Below, one piece after another: positions 1-7,257 of a stretch of DNA of 21,288 bases. The translations under genes were made by a program, and so were the position numbers. Source of the DNA: JBBIIC01 sp037446725 (GTDB lineage Bacteria > Actinomycetota > Coriobacteriia > Anaerosomatales > SLCP01). The stretch covers positions 1-21,288 of the forward strand of contig JBBIIC010000030.1 of assembly GCA_037446725.1 (NCBI GenBank). The letters run 5' to 3'. Numbering within the stretch: the first letter of the stretch is position 1; the number at the start of each line of letters is the position of its first letter. The notes under the pieces were generated by a model. It had not been told where the DNA came from and did no database searches. It saw only the letters and a list, made by a program, of their open reading frames with translations.

Positions 1-206
1 TCCTCTCGTGGTACGAGCAGAAGGCCGTCGCCATCCTGCTCACGCTGCTGCACCTCGGCATCACCGACATCCGCCTCGGGCCGACCCTGCCGGCGTTCGT
101 CACCCCCAACGTGCTGCAGGTTCTCGTCGACACGTTCGACATCAAGCCGATCGCCGAGACGGCGGCTGAGGACCTGGCAACGATCCTCGGGACGGAAGCG
201 GCGTAG
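1..206 (+). CDS. hcp: Hybrid-cluster protein / hydroxylamine reductase, C-terminal end (partial)
   Basis: The frame beginning at base 3 is open from the left edge to TAG at 204-206, giving the last 67 residues of a larger protein. It reads WYEQKAVAILLTLLHLGI, then IRLGPTLPAF, then a VLVDTFDIKPI tail. This is the C-terminus of hybrid-cluster proteins (Hcp), which carry a [4Fe-2S-2O] cluster and reduce NO or hydroxylamine in the cytoplasm of anaerobes. The cluster ligands lie mostly upstream of the window, so only family membership can be judged. The next gene starts 3 bases after the stop, so the two are probably co-transcribed. Confidence 0.85.
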   Translation, partial: LSWYEQKAVAILLTLLHLGITDIRLGPTLPAFVTPNVLQVLVDTFDIKPIAETAAEDLATILGTEAA

Positions 207-208
207 CC

Positions 209-604
209 ATGAAGCGAGCAGGGTATATCGTGGTGACGGCCGTGATGATCGTCGGTCTGGCTGTAGCGTTTGCCTTCGCATACGGAACGCCGCAGGCACC
301 CCCCTCGCCTGCGTACGTGAGCCCCCCGTCCTCCGCGAACGCGGGGGGCGGGGCGGTATCTGGCTCTCCGGGGGCAGACGCCGGTAGCTCCGGCGGGCAG
401 CAGCCGGTCGAGCAGGACCTGGGCGGCGCCCCATTCGGCGGGGAGATCGTCGAGGGCGAGGTCCCCGAACCCGATCCTCAGAGCCCCTTCGCGTTCCAGA
501 TTCCCGGGTGCACGTGTCACAGCGACGACCCGGCGGTCGTCGAGGAGCACGCCCAGTACCGTCTCAACCAGTGCCGGGGCTGCCACGCCGGCAGTCCCCG
601 CTGA
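209..604 (+). CDS. Small secreted or membrane-anchored protein with C-terminal CxCH and CxxCH haem-type motifs
   Basis: 131 residues. Residues 1-25 are a basic start plus a hydrophobic segment, fitting a signal peptide or single membrane anchor. Residues 27-95 are Pro/Gly/Ser/Ala-rich and then acidic, probably a disordered spacer. The last 30 residues hold C-T-C-H (101-104) and C-R-G-C-H (122-126), with His114 between. CRGCH is a canonical c-type haem-binding motif; CTCH has one residue between the cysteines, which is non-standard. The protein may be an extracytoplasmic mono- or dihaem electron carrier, or a small metal-binding module. ATG at 209 follows the hcp stop almost directly, so translation is likely coupled. 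A redox link to Hcp is inferred from position only, and Hcp itself is cytoplasmic. I do not recognise a named family. Confidence 0.7.
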   Translation: MKRAGYIVVTAVMIVGLAVAFAFAYGTPQAPPSPAYVSPPSSANAGGGAVSGSPGADAGSSGGQQPVEQDLGGAPFGGEIVEGEVPEPDPQSPFAFQIPGCTCHSDDPAVVEEHAQYRLNQCRGCHAGSPR

Positions 605-688
605 CGATAGGCCCCTGCCTCTCGGGGACCCCGCCGTACTCGTCGCCTGCTCCCGATGCGCCGCACCATCATCGCCCCGCGCTCCGCG

Positions 689-708
689 CCGCTGCCGGGG
701 AGCAGCGG
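689..708 (+). terminator. Hairpin downstream of the hcp/haem-motif genes
   Basis: CCGCTGC (689-695), loop CGGGGA, GCAGCGG (702-708): a perfect 7-bp GC-rich stem with no T-tract. It lies in the 194-base gap between two + strand genes and ahead of a possible -10 (TATGAT, 735-740). The rest of 605-798 holds nothing else I can name. Confidence 0.4.
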
Positions 709-798
709 TTCGCATTCGCGGGCGCGCGGTGAAGTATGATTAGGCCCGGACGGCGCACCGCGGCCGCCTCTTGATGACGGTACGTCCCGGAGGGCCTC

Positions 799-2547
799 AT
801 GTCACAGGCAACCGAACACGTCCACCAGCTGGCAACCGTGATCGGGCCGCGTCCGGCCACGACCGACGCCGAGGCGGAGGCGGCCGAGTACATCGAGTCG
901 GTCTTCCGCTCGCGCGGGATGGAGGTCGAGCGCCAGGAGTTCGACTGCCCGCGCACGTACGGGTGGGCATACGCGCTCTACCACCTGCTCACCGTCGGCG
1001 CCGCCGTGGCCTCCGGTTGGGAGTTCCTGCGCTGGCCGGCGTTCGCCGTCGCCGCGCTCGTTGCGTTCCTGATGTGGATGGATCTCGATACGCGCTTCGG
1101 ACTCTCGGGCTGGCTCCCCCCCAAGGGACCAAGCCAGAACGTCATCGCCCGGCACGTGCCCAGGACCAGGCGGGGCGAGCGCGCGCAGAGGGTCGTTATC
1201 GTCGCCCACTACGACACCGCCAAGGCTTCGCTTGCCTTCGCGCCCTCGATGGTCAGCAACTTCGCGACGACGTTCGCGCTCATGAAGTGGCTGACGCTCG
1301 CCGTGCCGGTGTTCGTCCTGCTCGGCGCGGTACCGTTCACCGCTGCCTGGGACCCCTACTTCTGGTACGCGACCATCGCCGTGAGCGCCTACCTCGTGGT
1401 GCCGCTCGTCATCAACGTCCACCGCGAGGTCGCCATGAGCGCAGTCGACGGCGCGAACGATAACGCTTCGGGAGTGGCGGTCATGCTCGGGGTCATGGAG
1501 CGCATCGTCCCGTCACCCGACGATCTGGGCACCACCTCCTTCAGGCCGGTCACGCGCGGGCCCGAGGCGGCCCGAGAGGCCGACGTGGTGCCCGAGGGGG
1601 CCGAGCTGCAGTACGCTCCCGCCGGTGTGCCCGAGGACGACTGGGCGCGCTCATCCGAGGAGCCCGAGTGGGCCGGGGCTGCGGTCGAGCGGAGTCCCGC
1701 GCAGCGGAGATTGGAGTTCGAGACCATCGAGTTCGAAGCGGTCGGCGCGCAGGCACCCGCGCCACGGGCCGAAGCGGCCCGCCCGGAGCGCTTCGAGGGC
1801 TTCGAGGACGAGGAAACCCGCGAGCCCGAGCGGCACCGGCGTGCCGGCCTGCTCGGGCGGTTCGGCAAGAGGCGCCGCGAGGAGACCGAGGAGCTCGGCG
1901 GGTGGCTCGGCATCGACGAGGACTTCGACGTTCGTGACGCGGGCCGCAAGATCGGCTCGTGGGAGAACTTCAGCGATGACGATGAGGACGACTTCGGCTT
2001 CAAGGGGGGGCGCGCGGGCGGCGACCCGCTCGGCGATCCGGAGTTCGCGGCCACGGAGGCGTCGCGCATCAGGCGCCGGGTTACCGAGAGCGTGGACCGG
2101 GCGCTCTCGGACAAGGAGGTCTGGTTCGTGGCGACCGGCGCCGAAGAAGCGGGCACATGGGGTATGCGGGCGTTCCTCGACGCCTACGGCCCGGACCTCA
2201 GAGGCGCGCTCATCATCAACCTCGACAATCTCGGCACCGGCACGCTGCACATGGTCACCGAGGAGGGCATGGCCAGGCGCTACCGCTCGGACCGCAGGCT
2301 CGTGAGCGCGGGCAAGCGCGTGTCGCGCGAGAACGACCTGCTCGTGCGCGCCCGCCCGTATGTCGGCCTCTCGACCGACGCCACGCCTGCCCTCGCCCGG
2401 GGCTTTCGCGCGATGAGCGTCATGGCGTTCGACGCGAACGGGCGGCTTCCCAACTGGCACTGGAACACGGATGTCGAAGAGCACGTGGACCCGGCAAACC
2501 TCGAGCTCGCCGAACGGTTCGTGACCGAGACCGTCCGCGAGCTGTAG
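799..2547 (+). CDS. M28-family metallopeptidase with membrane segments inserted in the catalytic domain
   Basis: 582 residues. M28 enzymes are di-zinc amino- or carboxypeptidases. The ligand pattern is visible: HYD (His137, Asp139), DGANDNASG (Asp221 in the usual bridging position), AEE (449-450), NLDN (Asp476) and WHWNTD (His554). The domain is interrupted twice by hydrophobic stretches, about residues 57-95 and 164-206, probably two helices each. It is interrupted again by about 200 acidic, low-complexity residues (240-435) between the GANDNASG and AEE motifs. It is therefore probably a membrane enzyme; which side the active site faces cannot be told. The ATG at 799 has GGAGGG at 788-793, and a TATGAT -10-like box sits at 735-740 without a good -35. 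The stop is 5 bases from the end of a convergent gene, with no clear terminator between. Substrate unknown. Confidence 0.82.
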   Translation: MSQATEHVHQLATVIGPRPATTDAEAEAAEYIESVFRSRGMEVERQEFDCPRTYGWAYALYHLLTVGAAVASGWEFLRWPAFAVAALVAFLMWMDLDTRFGLSGWLPPKGPSQNVIARHVPRTRRGERAQRVVIVAHYDTAKASLAFAPSMVSNFATTFALMKWLTLAVPVFVLLGAVPFTAAWDPYFWYATIAVSAYLVVPLVINVHREVAMSAVDGANDNASGVAVMLGVMERIVPSPDDLGTTSFRPVTRGPEAAREADVVPEGAELQYAPAGVPEDDWARSSEEPEWAGAAVERSPAQRRLEFETIEFEAVGAQAPAPRAEAARPERFEGFEDEETREPERHRRAGLLGRFGKRRREETEELGGWLGIDEDFDVRDAGRKIGSWENFSDDDEDDFGFKGGRAGGDPLGDPEFAATEASRIRRRVTESVDRALSDKEVWFVATGAEEAGTWGMRAFLDAYGPDLRGALIINLDNLGTGTLHMVTEEGMARRYRSDRRLVSAGKRVSRENDLLVRARPYVGLSTDATPALARGFRAMSVMAFDANGRLPNWHWNTDVEEHVDPANLELAERFVTETVREL

Positions 2548-2552
2548 CGCGT

Positions 2553-3206
2553 CTACTCCTCGGCGAACGAGCGGTCGGCCTCAACGCGTACGCGCTTCCT
2601 GAACGCGAACCGGTCGGCGTAGAAGGCGAGCAGCGTGCCGACGAGCGTGAGCGCGGTGGCGATCCAGAACGCTGGCAGCATGAACGCCGAGCGCTGCAGC
2701 GCCACCACCACGAACGCGAACCCGATGAAACCCTGGTGCAACAGGCCCGACCCGGTCTTCACGAGACGCCCCTCGGTGAGGTACGAGGGGCCGCGCGCGC
2801 CCGCCACCGTGAGCACGACGACGGCGGCCTGGATGAGCGCGGCGAGCGCGAGGTAAACGGCCAGGCCGGTGGCGAGGCTGCCCGTGAACGCCCACGCGCC
2901 GAGCCCCGCCAGAAGCATCGCGCCCGAGACCGCCACGAGCAGGGTCCGGTCGAACAGACGCTTCGGGACGCACAACCCCATCACGACCACGAGCGCGACC
3001 ACCTGCGGCGCGGCGATGACGTTCATCCACCACACGAAGCGGCTGTAGCCGATGAGCTCGAAACCGGGGACGGTGTCGGTGGCCCACCACACGTACAGCG
3101 TCCCGATGAACGACTGCACGCCGAGCGAGCCGAGCAACGCCACGGTGATCACCGTCAGTGCGTAGTCCCAGTTCTTGTGGCGCACGGACTCGTTCATCTC
3201 ACTCAT
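2553..3206 (-). CDS. Polytopic membrane protein, partner of the CcsA/CcmF-like gene
   Basis: 217 residues with about six hydrophobic segments, roughly residues 15-40, 62-80, 90-108, 112-135, 155-170 and 174-195, and short charged ends. I do not recognise a conserved catalytic motif. Its ATG (3206) is one base from the TGA (3210-3208) of the upstream cytochrome c assembly-like gene on the same strand, so the two are translationally coupled and probably form one complex. A role in haem delivery or c-type cytochrome maturation is inferred from this coupling only. An in-frame ATG nine bases downstream (MNES...) is an alternative start. Confidence 0.65.
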   Translation of the reverse strand: MSEMNESVRHKNWDYALTVITVALLGSLGVQSFIGTLYVWWATDTVPGFELIGYSRFVWWMNVIAAPQVVALVVVMGLCVPKRLFDRTLLVAVSGAMLLAGLGAWAFTGSLATGLAVYLALAALIQAAVVVLTVAGARGPSYLTEGRLVKTGSGLLHQGFIGFAFVVVALQRSAFMLPAFWIATALTLVGTLLAFYADRFAFRKRVRVEADRSFAEE

Positions 3207-3207
3207 C

Positions 3208-4173
3208 TCACAGGTAGCTGTGGGCGCCGGGGACGATGTAGGTCGCGAGGTACGTGAGGAGCAGCACGAGGAAGGCGAGTATCGACAGCGCCGCGACCCA
3301 CTTCCACATTCCGCGTCGGCGCAGGTAGAGACGGGCGTGCAGGAGTGCGGTGTAGAGGAGCCACATCATGATCGACATGTTGACCTTGCCCGACCACCAC
3401 CAGCTCTCCCCCTGCCAGGCGATGATCGCCCAGGGGAAGCCGAGCAGCATGCCGGCGGTGAGCGGAAGGTAGCCCAAGCGTGCCCAGCGGTAGGCGGTGG
3501 TCTCGAAGGCCGAGTGGCGCTCGCGGACCATCACGAGGGTCGCGACGAACGAGATGGCGAAGGTGGCGTATGCGAAGAAGAGCGCGGGCGGGTGGACCCA
3601 CATGTAGACCGTGTTGTAGTAGAACTGCCGTGCGCTTTCCATCCCCTGGTAGGCGCCGAACATCCGTTCCGGGTCCCCGCTCGCCATCGCCTGCAGATAG
3701 CCGAGGTACTGGCTGAGGAAGGAGGGCAGCGGTTCGGTGAAGGGCTTGCCCCAGAGGGCCGCACCCACCATGAGCACCGCCAGGATGACCGCCACGCCGG
3801 GGAGCAGCTCGTCACGGTGGCGATGGATGAAGACGGCCATGAGTGCGAGAGCGAGCGCCCAGACGTAGAGCTTCTCGGACTCGACCCAGAGCGGTACCGC
3901 GACCCGCCCGGTCACCGCGCCCGTATCGGGGCTCACCACGACCGACAGGTCGTACAGGCGCCAGTGGAACCAGACGAGCACGAGCTCGCCCGCGAGAAGC
4001 AGCGCCGCGCTGACGCCGATGCCGGCCCGCAGCAGCGGCCTCCATGCAGGCACGGCAACCAGCGCCACGAGCACGACAGCGACGGCAGGCATAAGCACCT
4101 GCAGCGGCGCGCCGATCGCGGCAAGGGTGTTGACGAGTTGTGCGAGCTCCGCCTGGATTGCGGCGGGGTTCAT
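3208..4173 (-). CDS. CcsA/CcmF-like cytochrome c assembly membrane protein
   Basis: 321 residues from the ATG at 4173, with about eight hydrophobic segments. Family signs are MWVHPPALFFAY (His194 in a helix, like the conserved haem-ligand His of these proteins), then GFPWAIIAW, a tryptophan-rich stretch GESWWWSGKVNMS (255-267), and MWLLYTALLHARL. In CcsA/CcmF the Trp-rich loop reads WxWDPxE and handles haem; here the Asp-Pro is replaced by Ser-Gly, so the motif is degenerate. Start choice: the frame is open to 4218, but GGAG (4186-4183 on this strand) and a likely -10 (TATACT, 4210-4205) lie inside that extension, so ATG 4173 (or 4179) is preferred. It is coupled to the next membrane gene. 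The haem-motif protein at 209-604 is a possible client, by inference. Confidence 0.7.
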   Translation of the reverse strand: MNPAAIQAELAQLVNTLAAIGAPLQVLMPAVAVVLVALVAVPAWRPLLRAGIGVSAALLLAGELVLVWFHWRLYDLSVVVSPDTGAVTGRVAVPLWVESEKLYVWALALALMAVFIHRHRDELLPGVAVILAVLMVGAALWGKPFTEPLPSFLSQYLGYLQAMASGDPERMFGAYQGMESARQFYYNTVYMWVHPPALFFAYATFAISFVATLVMVRERHSAFETTAYRWARLGYLPLTAGMLLGFPWAIIAWQGESWWWSGKVNMSIMMWLLYTALLHARLYLRRRGMWKWVAALSILAFLVLLLTYLATYIVPGAHSYL

Positions 4174-4204
4174 GGGCATCGACTCCGAGGGTTCGCGTTC
4201 CTCC

Positions 4205-4212
4205 AGTATAAT
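4205..4212. promoter_or_regulatory. Overlapping divergent -10 boxes
   Basis: TATAAT at 4207-4212 reads toward the diguanylate cyclase gene. TATACT on the opposite strand (4210-4205) reads toward the CcsA/CcmF-like gene. They overlap by four bases, so polymerase could probably occupy only one direction at a time. No convincing -35 is seen for either, so the call rests on the -10 matches and position. Confidence 0.4.
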
Positions 4213-4259
4213 GTGCACGAAACCCGGATGCCGTCCAGCGCCGCTGCCTGGGAGCCTGT

Positions 4260-5480
4260 GTGGTCAGTCCGAACCGCTTCACCAAAGCACTGATGCGCAG
4301 AGCCAAGGTCACCTGGCGCGAGCGCCCCACACGCTACGACATCGAGGCCCTGCAGGCGAACACCGAGCGGGTCGGCCTCGTCATCCGCATCCGATGGGCG
4401 CTCGTCGGGGTGCTCAGCCTCTTCACGCTGCTCGGCGTCGGTATCTACAGCACGGAGGTCCCCTGGTCTGAGCTCGCGGCCAACATCACCGTGCCGGCGC
4501 TGGCTGTCGTGTTCGTGTGCCTCTACAACACCTACTACCACCTGACGTACCGGCGGCTCGGCAACATCGCCTTCCTCAACCACGCCCAGCTGCTCTTCGA
4601 TGTCATCGTCGTCACGGTGCTCGTCTACTACTCGGGCGGCGTCCACTCGTGGTTCTACGCCATGTACGGGCTGTTCATCCTTGAGGCCGCGTTCATCCTC
4701 CCCCGCCCGCGCGACATCTGGATCGTGGCTGGCTTCAGCGCACTCGCGTACGGCGTGGTGGTCTGGGGGGAGTACTTCGGCCTGATCCCGCACGTGGAGA
4801 TCCCGTTCACCTTCGGCCGGCTGCAGGAGAACCGCACCTACGTGAGCGTGCGCTATCTGTGGCAACTCACGATGCTCGGCGGTGTCGCCATGGTCGCCTC
4901 CCTGCTCACCTCGGAGATGCGAACGCGCGAGGCACAACTCGCCGAGGCCTCGATCGTCGACGAGAAGACCGGGCTGTACGACCGCAAGTACTTCCTGCGT
5001 GCGCTCGCCGGTGAGGTGCTGCGCGCCGAGCGTGACTCACGTCCTTTCGCAGTGCTCATGATGGACGTCGACGAGTTCACCCGCTTCAACCGGGTGTTCG
5101 GGATCGCGCGCGGTGACCAGATGCTCCGCGGGGTCGCCGATGCGCTTGCCGCCGCACTGGCGGAGTGTTGTGCGAGCGCATCGCTCGACACGAACGTGCT
5201 CGCCCGTTTCGGCGGCGAGGAGTTCGCGGTGCTGCTTACCGAGGGGGCCGCCGGGGGTCCGCCCACGCCGGAGGAGGCCGCGGCTGTCGCCGAGGCGCTC
5301 CGCACCGGGGTCGAGCGCCTGCGGCTCGACGATGCGAGCGTCACGGTGAGCATCGGAGTAGCCGCGTATCCGGCGAACGGACCGACCGTCGATACCCTGC
5401 TCTCTGCTGCCGACGAAGCGCTGCACGAAGCATCGGTCGCGGCGGGCAATCGGGTGAGACTCGCGGGGACGGGGCTGTGA
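4260..5480 (+). CDS. Membrane-bound diguanylate cyclase (GGDEF protein)
   Basis: 406 residues. The N-terminal half has about six membrane segments (roughly 44-63, 75-92, 109-124, 130-147, 152-170, 202-216), probably a membrane sensor. A short linker leads to a GGDEF domain from about residue 230. The domain has DxLTGLYDR-type sequence (DEKTGLYDR), MMDVDEF (metal Asp269), FNRVFG and GGEEF (318-322), so the residues needed to make c-di-GMP from two GTP are present. The product-inhibition site RxxD that normally lies just before this motif is absent (LDTN instead). No EAL domain. The GTG start at 4260 has GGGAG five bases upstream; a -10-like TATAAT lies at 4207-4212. The stop overlaps the next start (GTGA), so the downstream membrane gene is co-translated. 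Confidence 0.87.
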   Translation: MVSPNRFTKALMRRAKVTWRERPTRYDIEALQANTERVGLVIRIRWALVGVLSLFTLLGVGIYSTEVPWSELAANITVPALAVVFVCLYNTYYHLTYRRLGNIAFLNHAQLLFDVIVVTVLVYYSGGVHSWFYAMYGLFILEAAFILPRPRDIWIVAGFSALAYGVVVWGEYFGLIPHVEIPFTFGRLQENRTYVSVRYLWQLTMLGGVAMVASLLTSEMRTREAQLAEASIVDEKTGLYDRKYFLRALAGEVLRAERDSRPFAVLMMDVDEFTRFNRVFGIARGDQMLRGVADALAAALAECCASASLDTNVLARFGGEEFAVLLTEGAAGGPPTPEEAAAVAEALRTGVERLRLDDASVTVSIGVAAYPANGPTVDTLLSAADEALHEASVAAGNRVRLAGTGL

Positions 5481-6133
5481 CGCCGTCGGGCCGCGTGCGC
5501 GCGGCCGCCGCCGCGGTGGCTTTCGCTCTGGTGGCCGTCGGGGCCCCTCTCCTCCTGCTCATGACGCCGCAGTACACCCGCGTGCTCGTCGTGCGCGTGG
5601 ACTCGCCGGCGCTTGCCGGGCTCGACCGGGCGGAGACTCTCGCACGCGCGGAAGAGGTGCGCGCGTTCGTCTCGGGCGCCCAGGGGACGATGCTGCCCGG
5701 GGAGCTCCCGGACGGCAGGCCGGCGTTCGACGAGAAGGCCGTCTCCCACCTCGAGGACGTTCGCGGCGTGATCGGCGGCGCCCGGCTCGCGACGCTCGTC
5801 GCCGCGGCGCTCGGCGGCCTCTACGCGGCGTGGACGATCGCTGCGGGGCGCAGGCGTGAACTGGCGGCATCACTGACCAGAGCCGCGTGGGCGGTCGCGA
5901 GCGTCGTCGGGGTGGCCGGCCTCGTCGCCCTAACCGACTTCGACGGGTTCTTCACCGCGTTCCACGCGGTGTTCTTCGCGGCCGGCACGTGGCAGTTCGC
6001 GAACGACGCGCTGATCATCAGCCTGTTCCCCGAGCCATTCTGGGTGATGTCGGGGGCCGCGTGGGGGGTGCTGTCGCTTGCCGCGGCGTTGGTGCTCGGG
6101 ATGTTCGGCAGGCGCGTGCGTGCGCAGGCGTGA
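5477..6133 (+). CDS. DUF1461 / TIGR01906-type integral membrane protein
   Basis: 218 residues from GTG at 5477, which overlaps the diguanylate cyclase stop as GTGA; the frame is open further upstream only as an overlap of that gene. Hydrophobic helices lie near residues 10-30, 102-123, 136-153, 160-172 and 190-210. The loop FHAVFFAAGTWQFAND followed by LFPEPFW (about 162-189) is the signature of the TIGR01906/DUF1461 family, whose function is unknown. Length is typical. Overlap with the GGDEF gene suggests the two membrane proteins are made in fixed ratio; whether this protein takes part in c-di-GMP signalling is not known. Confidence 0.75.
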   Translation: MTPSGRVRAAAAAVAFALVAVGAPLLLLMTPQYTRVLVVRVDSPALAGLDRAETLARAEEVRAFVSGAQGTMLPGELPDGRPAFDEKAVSHLEDVRGVIGGARLATLVAAALGGLYAAWTIAAGRRRELAASLTRAAWAVASVVGVAGLVALTDFDGFFTAFHAVFFAAGTWQFANDALIISLFPEPFWVMSGAAWGVLSLAAALVLGMFGRRVRAQA

Positions 6134-6143
6134 GCCGCGGCCC

Positions 6144-6171
6144 ATGACAAACACGCCACAAGGTGTACACT
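6144..6171 (+). promoter_or_regulatory. Promoter for the DUF5679 gene
   Basis: ATGACA (6144-6149), 16-base spacer, TACACT (6166-6171): five of six and four of six matches to TTGACA/TATAAT. The predicted start near 6178 gives a leader of about 95 bases before ATG 6274. Confidence 0.5.
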
Positions 6172-6180
6172 CTTGTGCAA

Positions 6181-6226
6181 TGGGCGCCAGCAGCGCCCAA
6201 GGGGAATCAGCCTGTCGGGTCGCCCG
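6181..6226 (+). promoter_or_regulatory. Structured 5' leader: two hairpins upstream of the DUF5679 gene
   Basis: TGGGCGC (6181-6187), loop CAGCA, GCGCCCA (6193-6199) is a perfect 7-bp stem beginning about three bases after the predicted transcription start. A second small stem is CGGG/CCCG (6216-6219, 6223-6226). No T-tract follows, so a simple terminator is unlikely. The function, whether mRNA stabilisation or regulation, cannot be told. Confidence 0.4.
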
Positions 6227-6273
6227 GATGCGCCCGCAGGCACGTCAGAACCGGTGTGTGAGAGGAGCGCTGC

Positions 6274-6420
6274 ATGGCCGCCAAGGAAGGGTACTGCGTC
6301 AAGTGCAAGGACAAGCGTGAGATGAAGGACGCCCAGCAGATCACGATGAAGAACGGCCGCCCGGCCACTCAGGGCACCTGCCCTGACTGCGGCACCAAAA
6401 TGTTCAAGATCGGCAAGTAG
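6274..6420 (+). CDS. DUF5679 small zinc-ribbon protein
   Basis: 48 residues, basic, with two cysteine pairs: CVKC near the start (residues 8-11) and CPDC near the end (37-40), with MKDAQQITMKNGRPATQG between. This is the DUF5679 pattern, a short zinc-ribbon-like protein common in Actinobacteria and Chloroflexi and of unknown function; RNA or ribosome association would fit its size and charge but is a guess. ATG 6274 has GAGGAG at 6262-6267. The gene has its own promoter and a strong terminator, so it is monocistronic. Confidence 0.8.
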   Translation: MAAKEGYCVKCKDKREMKDAQQITMKNGRPATQGTCPDCGTKMFKIGK

Positions 6421-6448
6421 CGACCGCCCGGTACCGGGTGTGATTCGT

Positions 6449-6478
6449 GCGGGCGTCGGACACCACTCCGGCGCCCGC
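6449..6478 (+). terminator. Strong hairpin terminator after the DUF5679 gene
   Basis: GCGGGCGTCGGA (6449-6460), loop CACCAC, TCCGGCGCCCGC (6467-6478): a 12-bp stem with one G-T wobble. No T-tract follows, as is common in high-GC genomes. Confidence 0.6.
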
Positions 6479-6531
6479 CGTGCATCTCGGGCGGGTCGCT
6501 GTCGTCGGGACGGGAGCGACCTGACGTCGCG

Positions 6532-6560
6532 TTGACACTCACGGTGGCGAGGAGTAGCGT
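6532..6560 (+). promoter_or_regulatory. Promoter for the trkA operon
   Basis: A perfect TTGACA (6532-6537), 17-base spacer, TAGCGT (6555-6560), which fits the relaxed TAnnnT form of high-GC -10 boxes. A GATAAT at 6563-6568 is too far from the -35. The palindrome CTGGTACCAG (6574-6583) lies in the leader. Confidence 0.5.
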
Positions 6561-6613
6561 CCGATAATCGGTGCTGGTACCAGACGGCTCGACTGGCGGA
6601 GGCAGGAGCGCAG

Positions 6614-7255
6614 ATGAACGTCATCGTGGTCGGATGTGGCCGGGTCGGCTCGCAGCTGGCGACACTGCTGTCCATCGAGGGGCACAACGTCGTCGTGATC
6701 GACAAGAACGCCGAGTCGTTCCGCCGCCTCGGGACCATCTTCAACGGGGTGACGATCAAGGGGCTCGGCTTCGACGAGGACGTCCTCGAGGAGGCTGGTA
6801 TCCGCGAGGCGCACGCGTTCGCGGCGGTCACCAACCTCGACAACACCAACCTCATGGCCGCCGAGGTCGCGCGCAAGCTCTTCAACGTGGAGCACGTGGT
6901 CGCCCGCTTGTACAATCCGCTGCGCGAGCGCACCTACCAGCAGCTGGGCCTCGACTACGTGTGCGGCACGACACTCGTGGCCGAGGTGCTCCTCGACAAG
7001 ATCAAGTCGGGGCACGGGCACCACGTCTCGGCACTCGGCGATGTAGAGATCGTGCAGTTCAAGGTGAGCAAGGCGGCCGAGGGAAAGCGCGTCGGCGACA
7101 TCGAGATCGCCCGGCGCTTCCGCATCGCGGCGGTGTCGCGCGGTGACGAGATGTTCGTCCCCGAGCCTGATGCGGTGCTGCACGCGGGCGACATCGTCAT
7201 GGCATCGGTCAAAGAAGAGGCGTTCGGCAAGATCGAACGCTACATGGAGGAGTGA
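6614..7255 (+). CDS. trkA: TrkA-family potassium uptake regulator (RCK protein), first of two
   Basis: 213 residues. The N-terminal RCK domain is a Rossmann fold: GCGRVG (residues 7-12) binds dinucleotide and VIDKN ends the second strand with Asp. The C-terminal RCK_C domain covers about residues 135-213 (VEIVQFKVSKAAEGKRVGDI ... DIVMASVKE). Such cytoplasmic proteins form rings that gate TrkH/KtrB-type K+ channels in response to NAD(H) or nucleotides. The length is that of single-unit KtrA/CeoB proteins, half of E. coli TrkA. A second homologue follows, like the ceoB-ceoC pair of mycobacteria. No channel subunit gene is in the window. Confidence 0.88.
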   Translation: MNVIVVGCGRVGSQLATLLSIEGHNVVVIDKNAESFRRLGTIFNGVTIKGLGFDEDVLEEAGIREAHAFAAVTNLDNTNLMAAEVARKLFNVEHVVARLYNPLRERTYQQLGLDYVCGTTLVAEVLLDKIKSGHGHHVSALGDVEIVQFKVSKAAEGKRVGDIEIARRFRIAAVSRGDEMFVPEPDAVLHAGDIVMASVKEEAFGKIERYMEE

Positions 7256-7257
7256 GC

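Noticed and set aside
2157..3257. 366-codon + strand frame spanning the end of the M28 gene and the minus-strand membrane gene
   Set aside because: It is out of frame with the M28 gene, antisense to the membrane gene, and Arg/His-rich.
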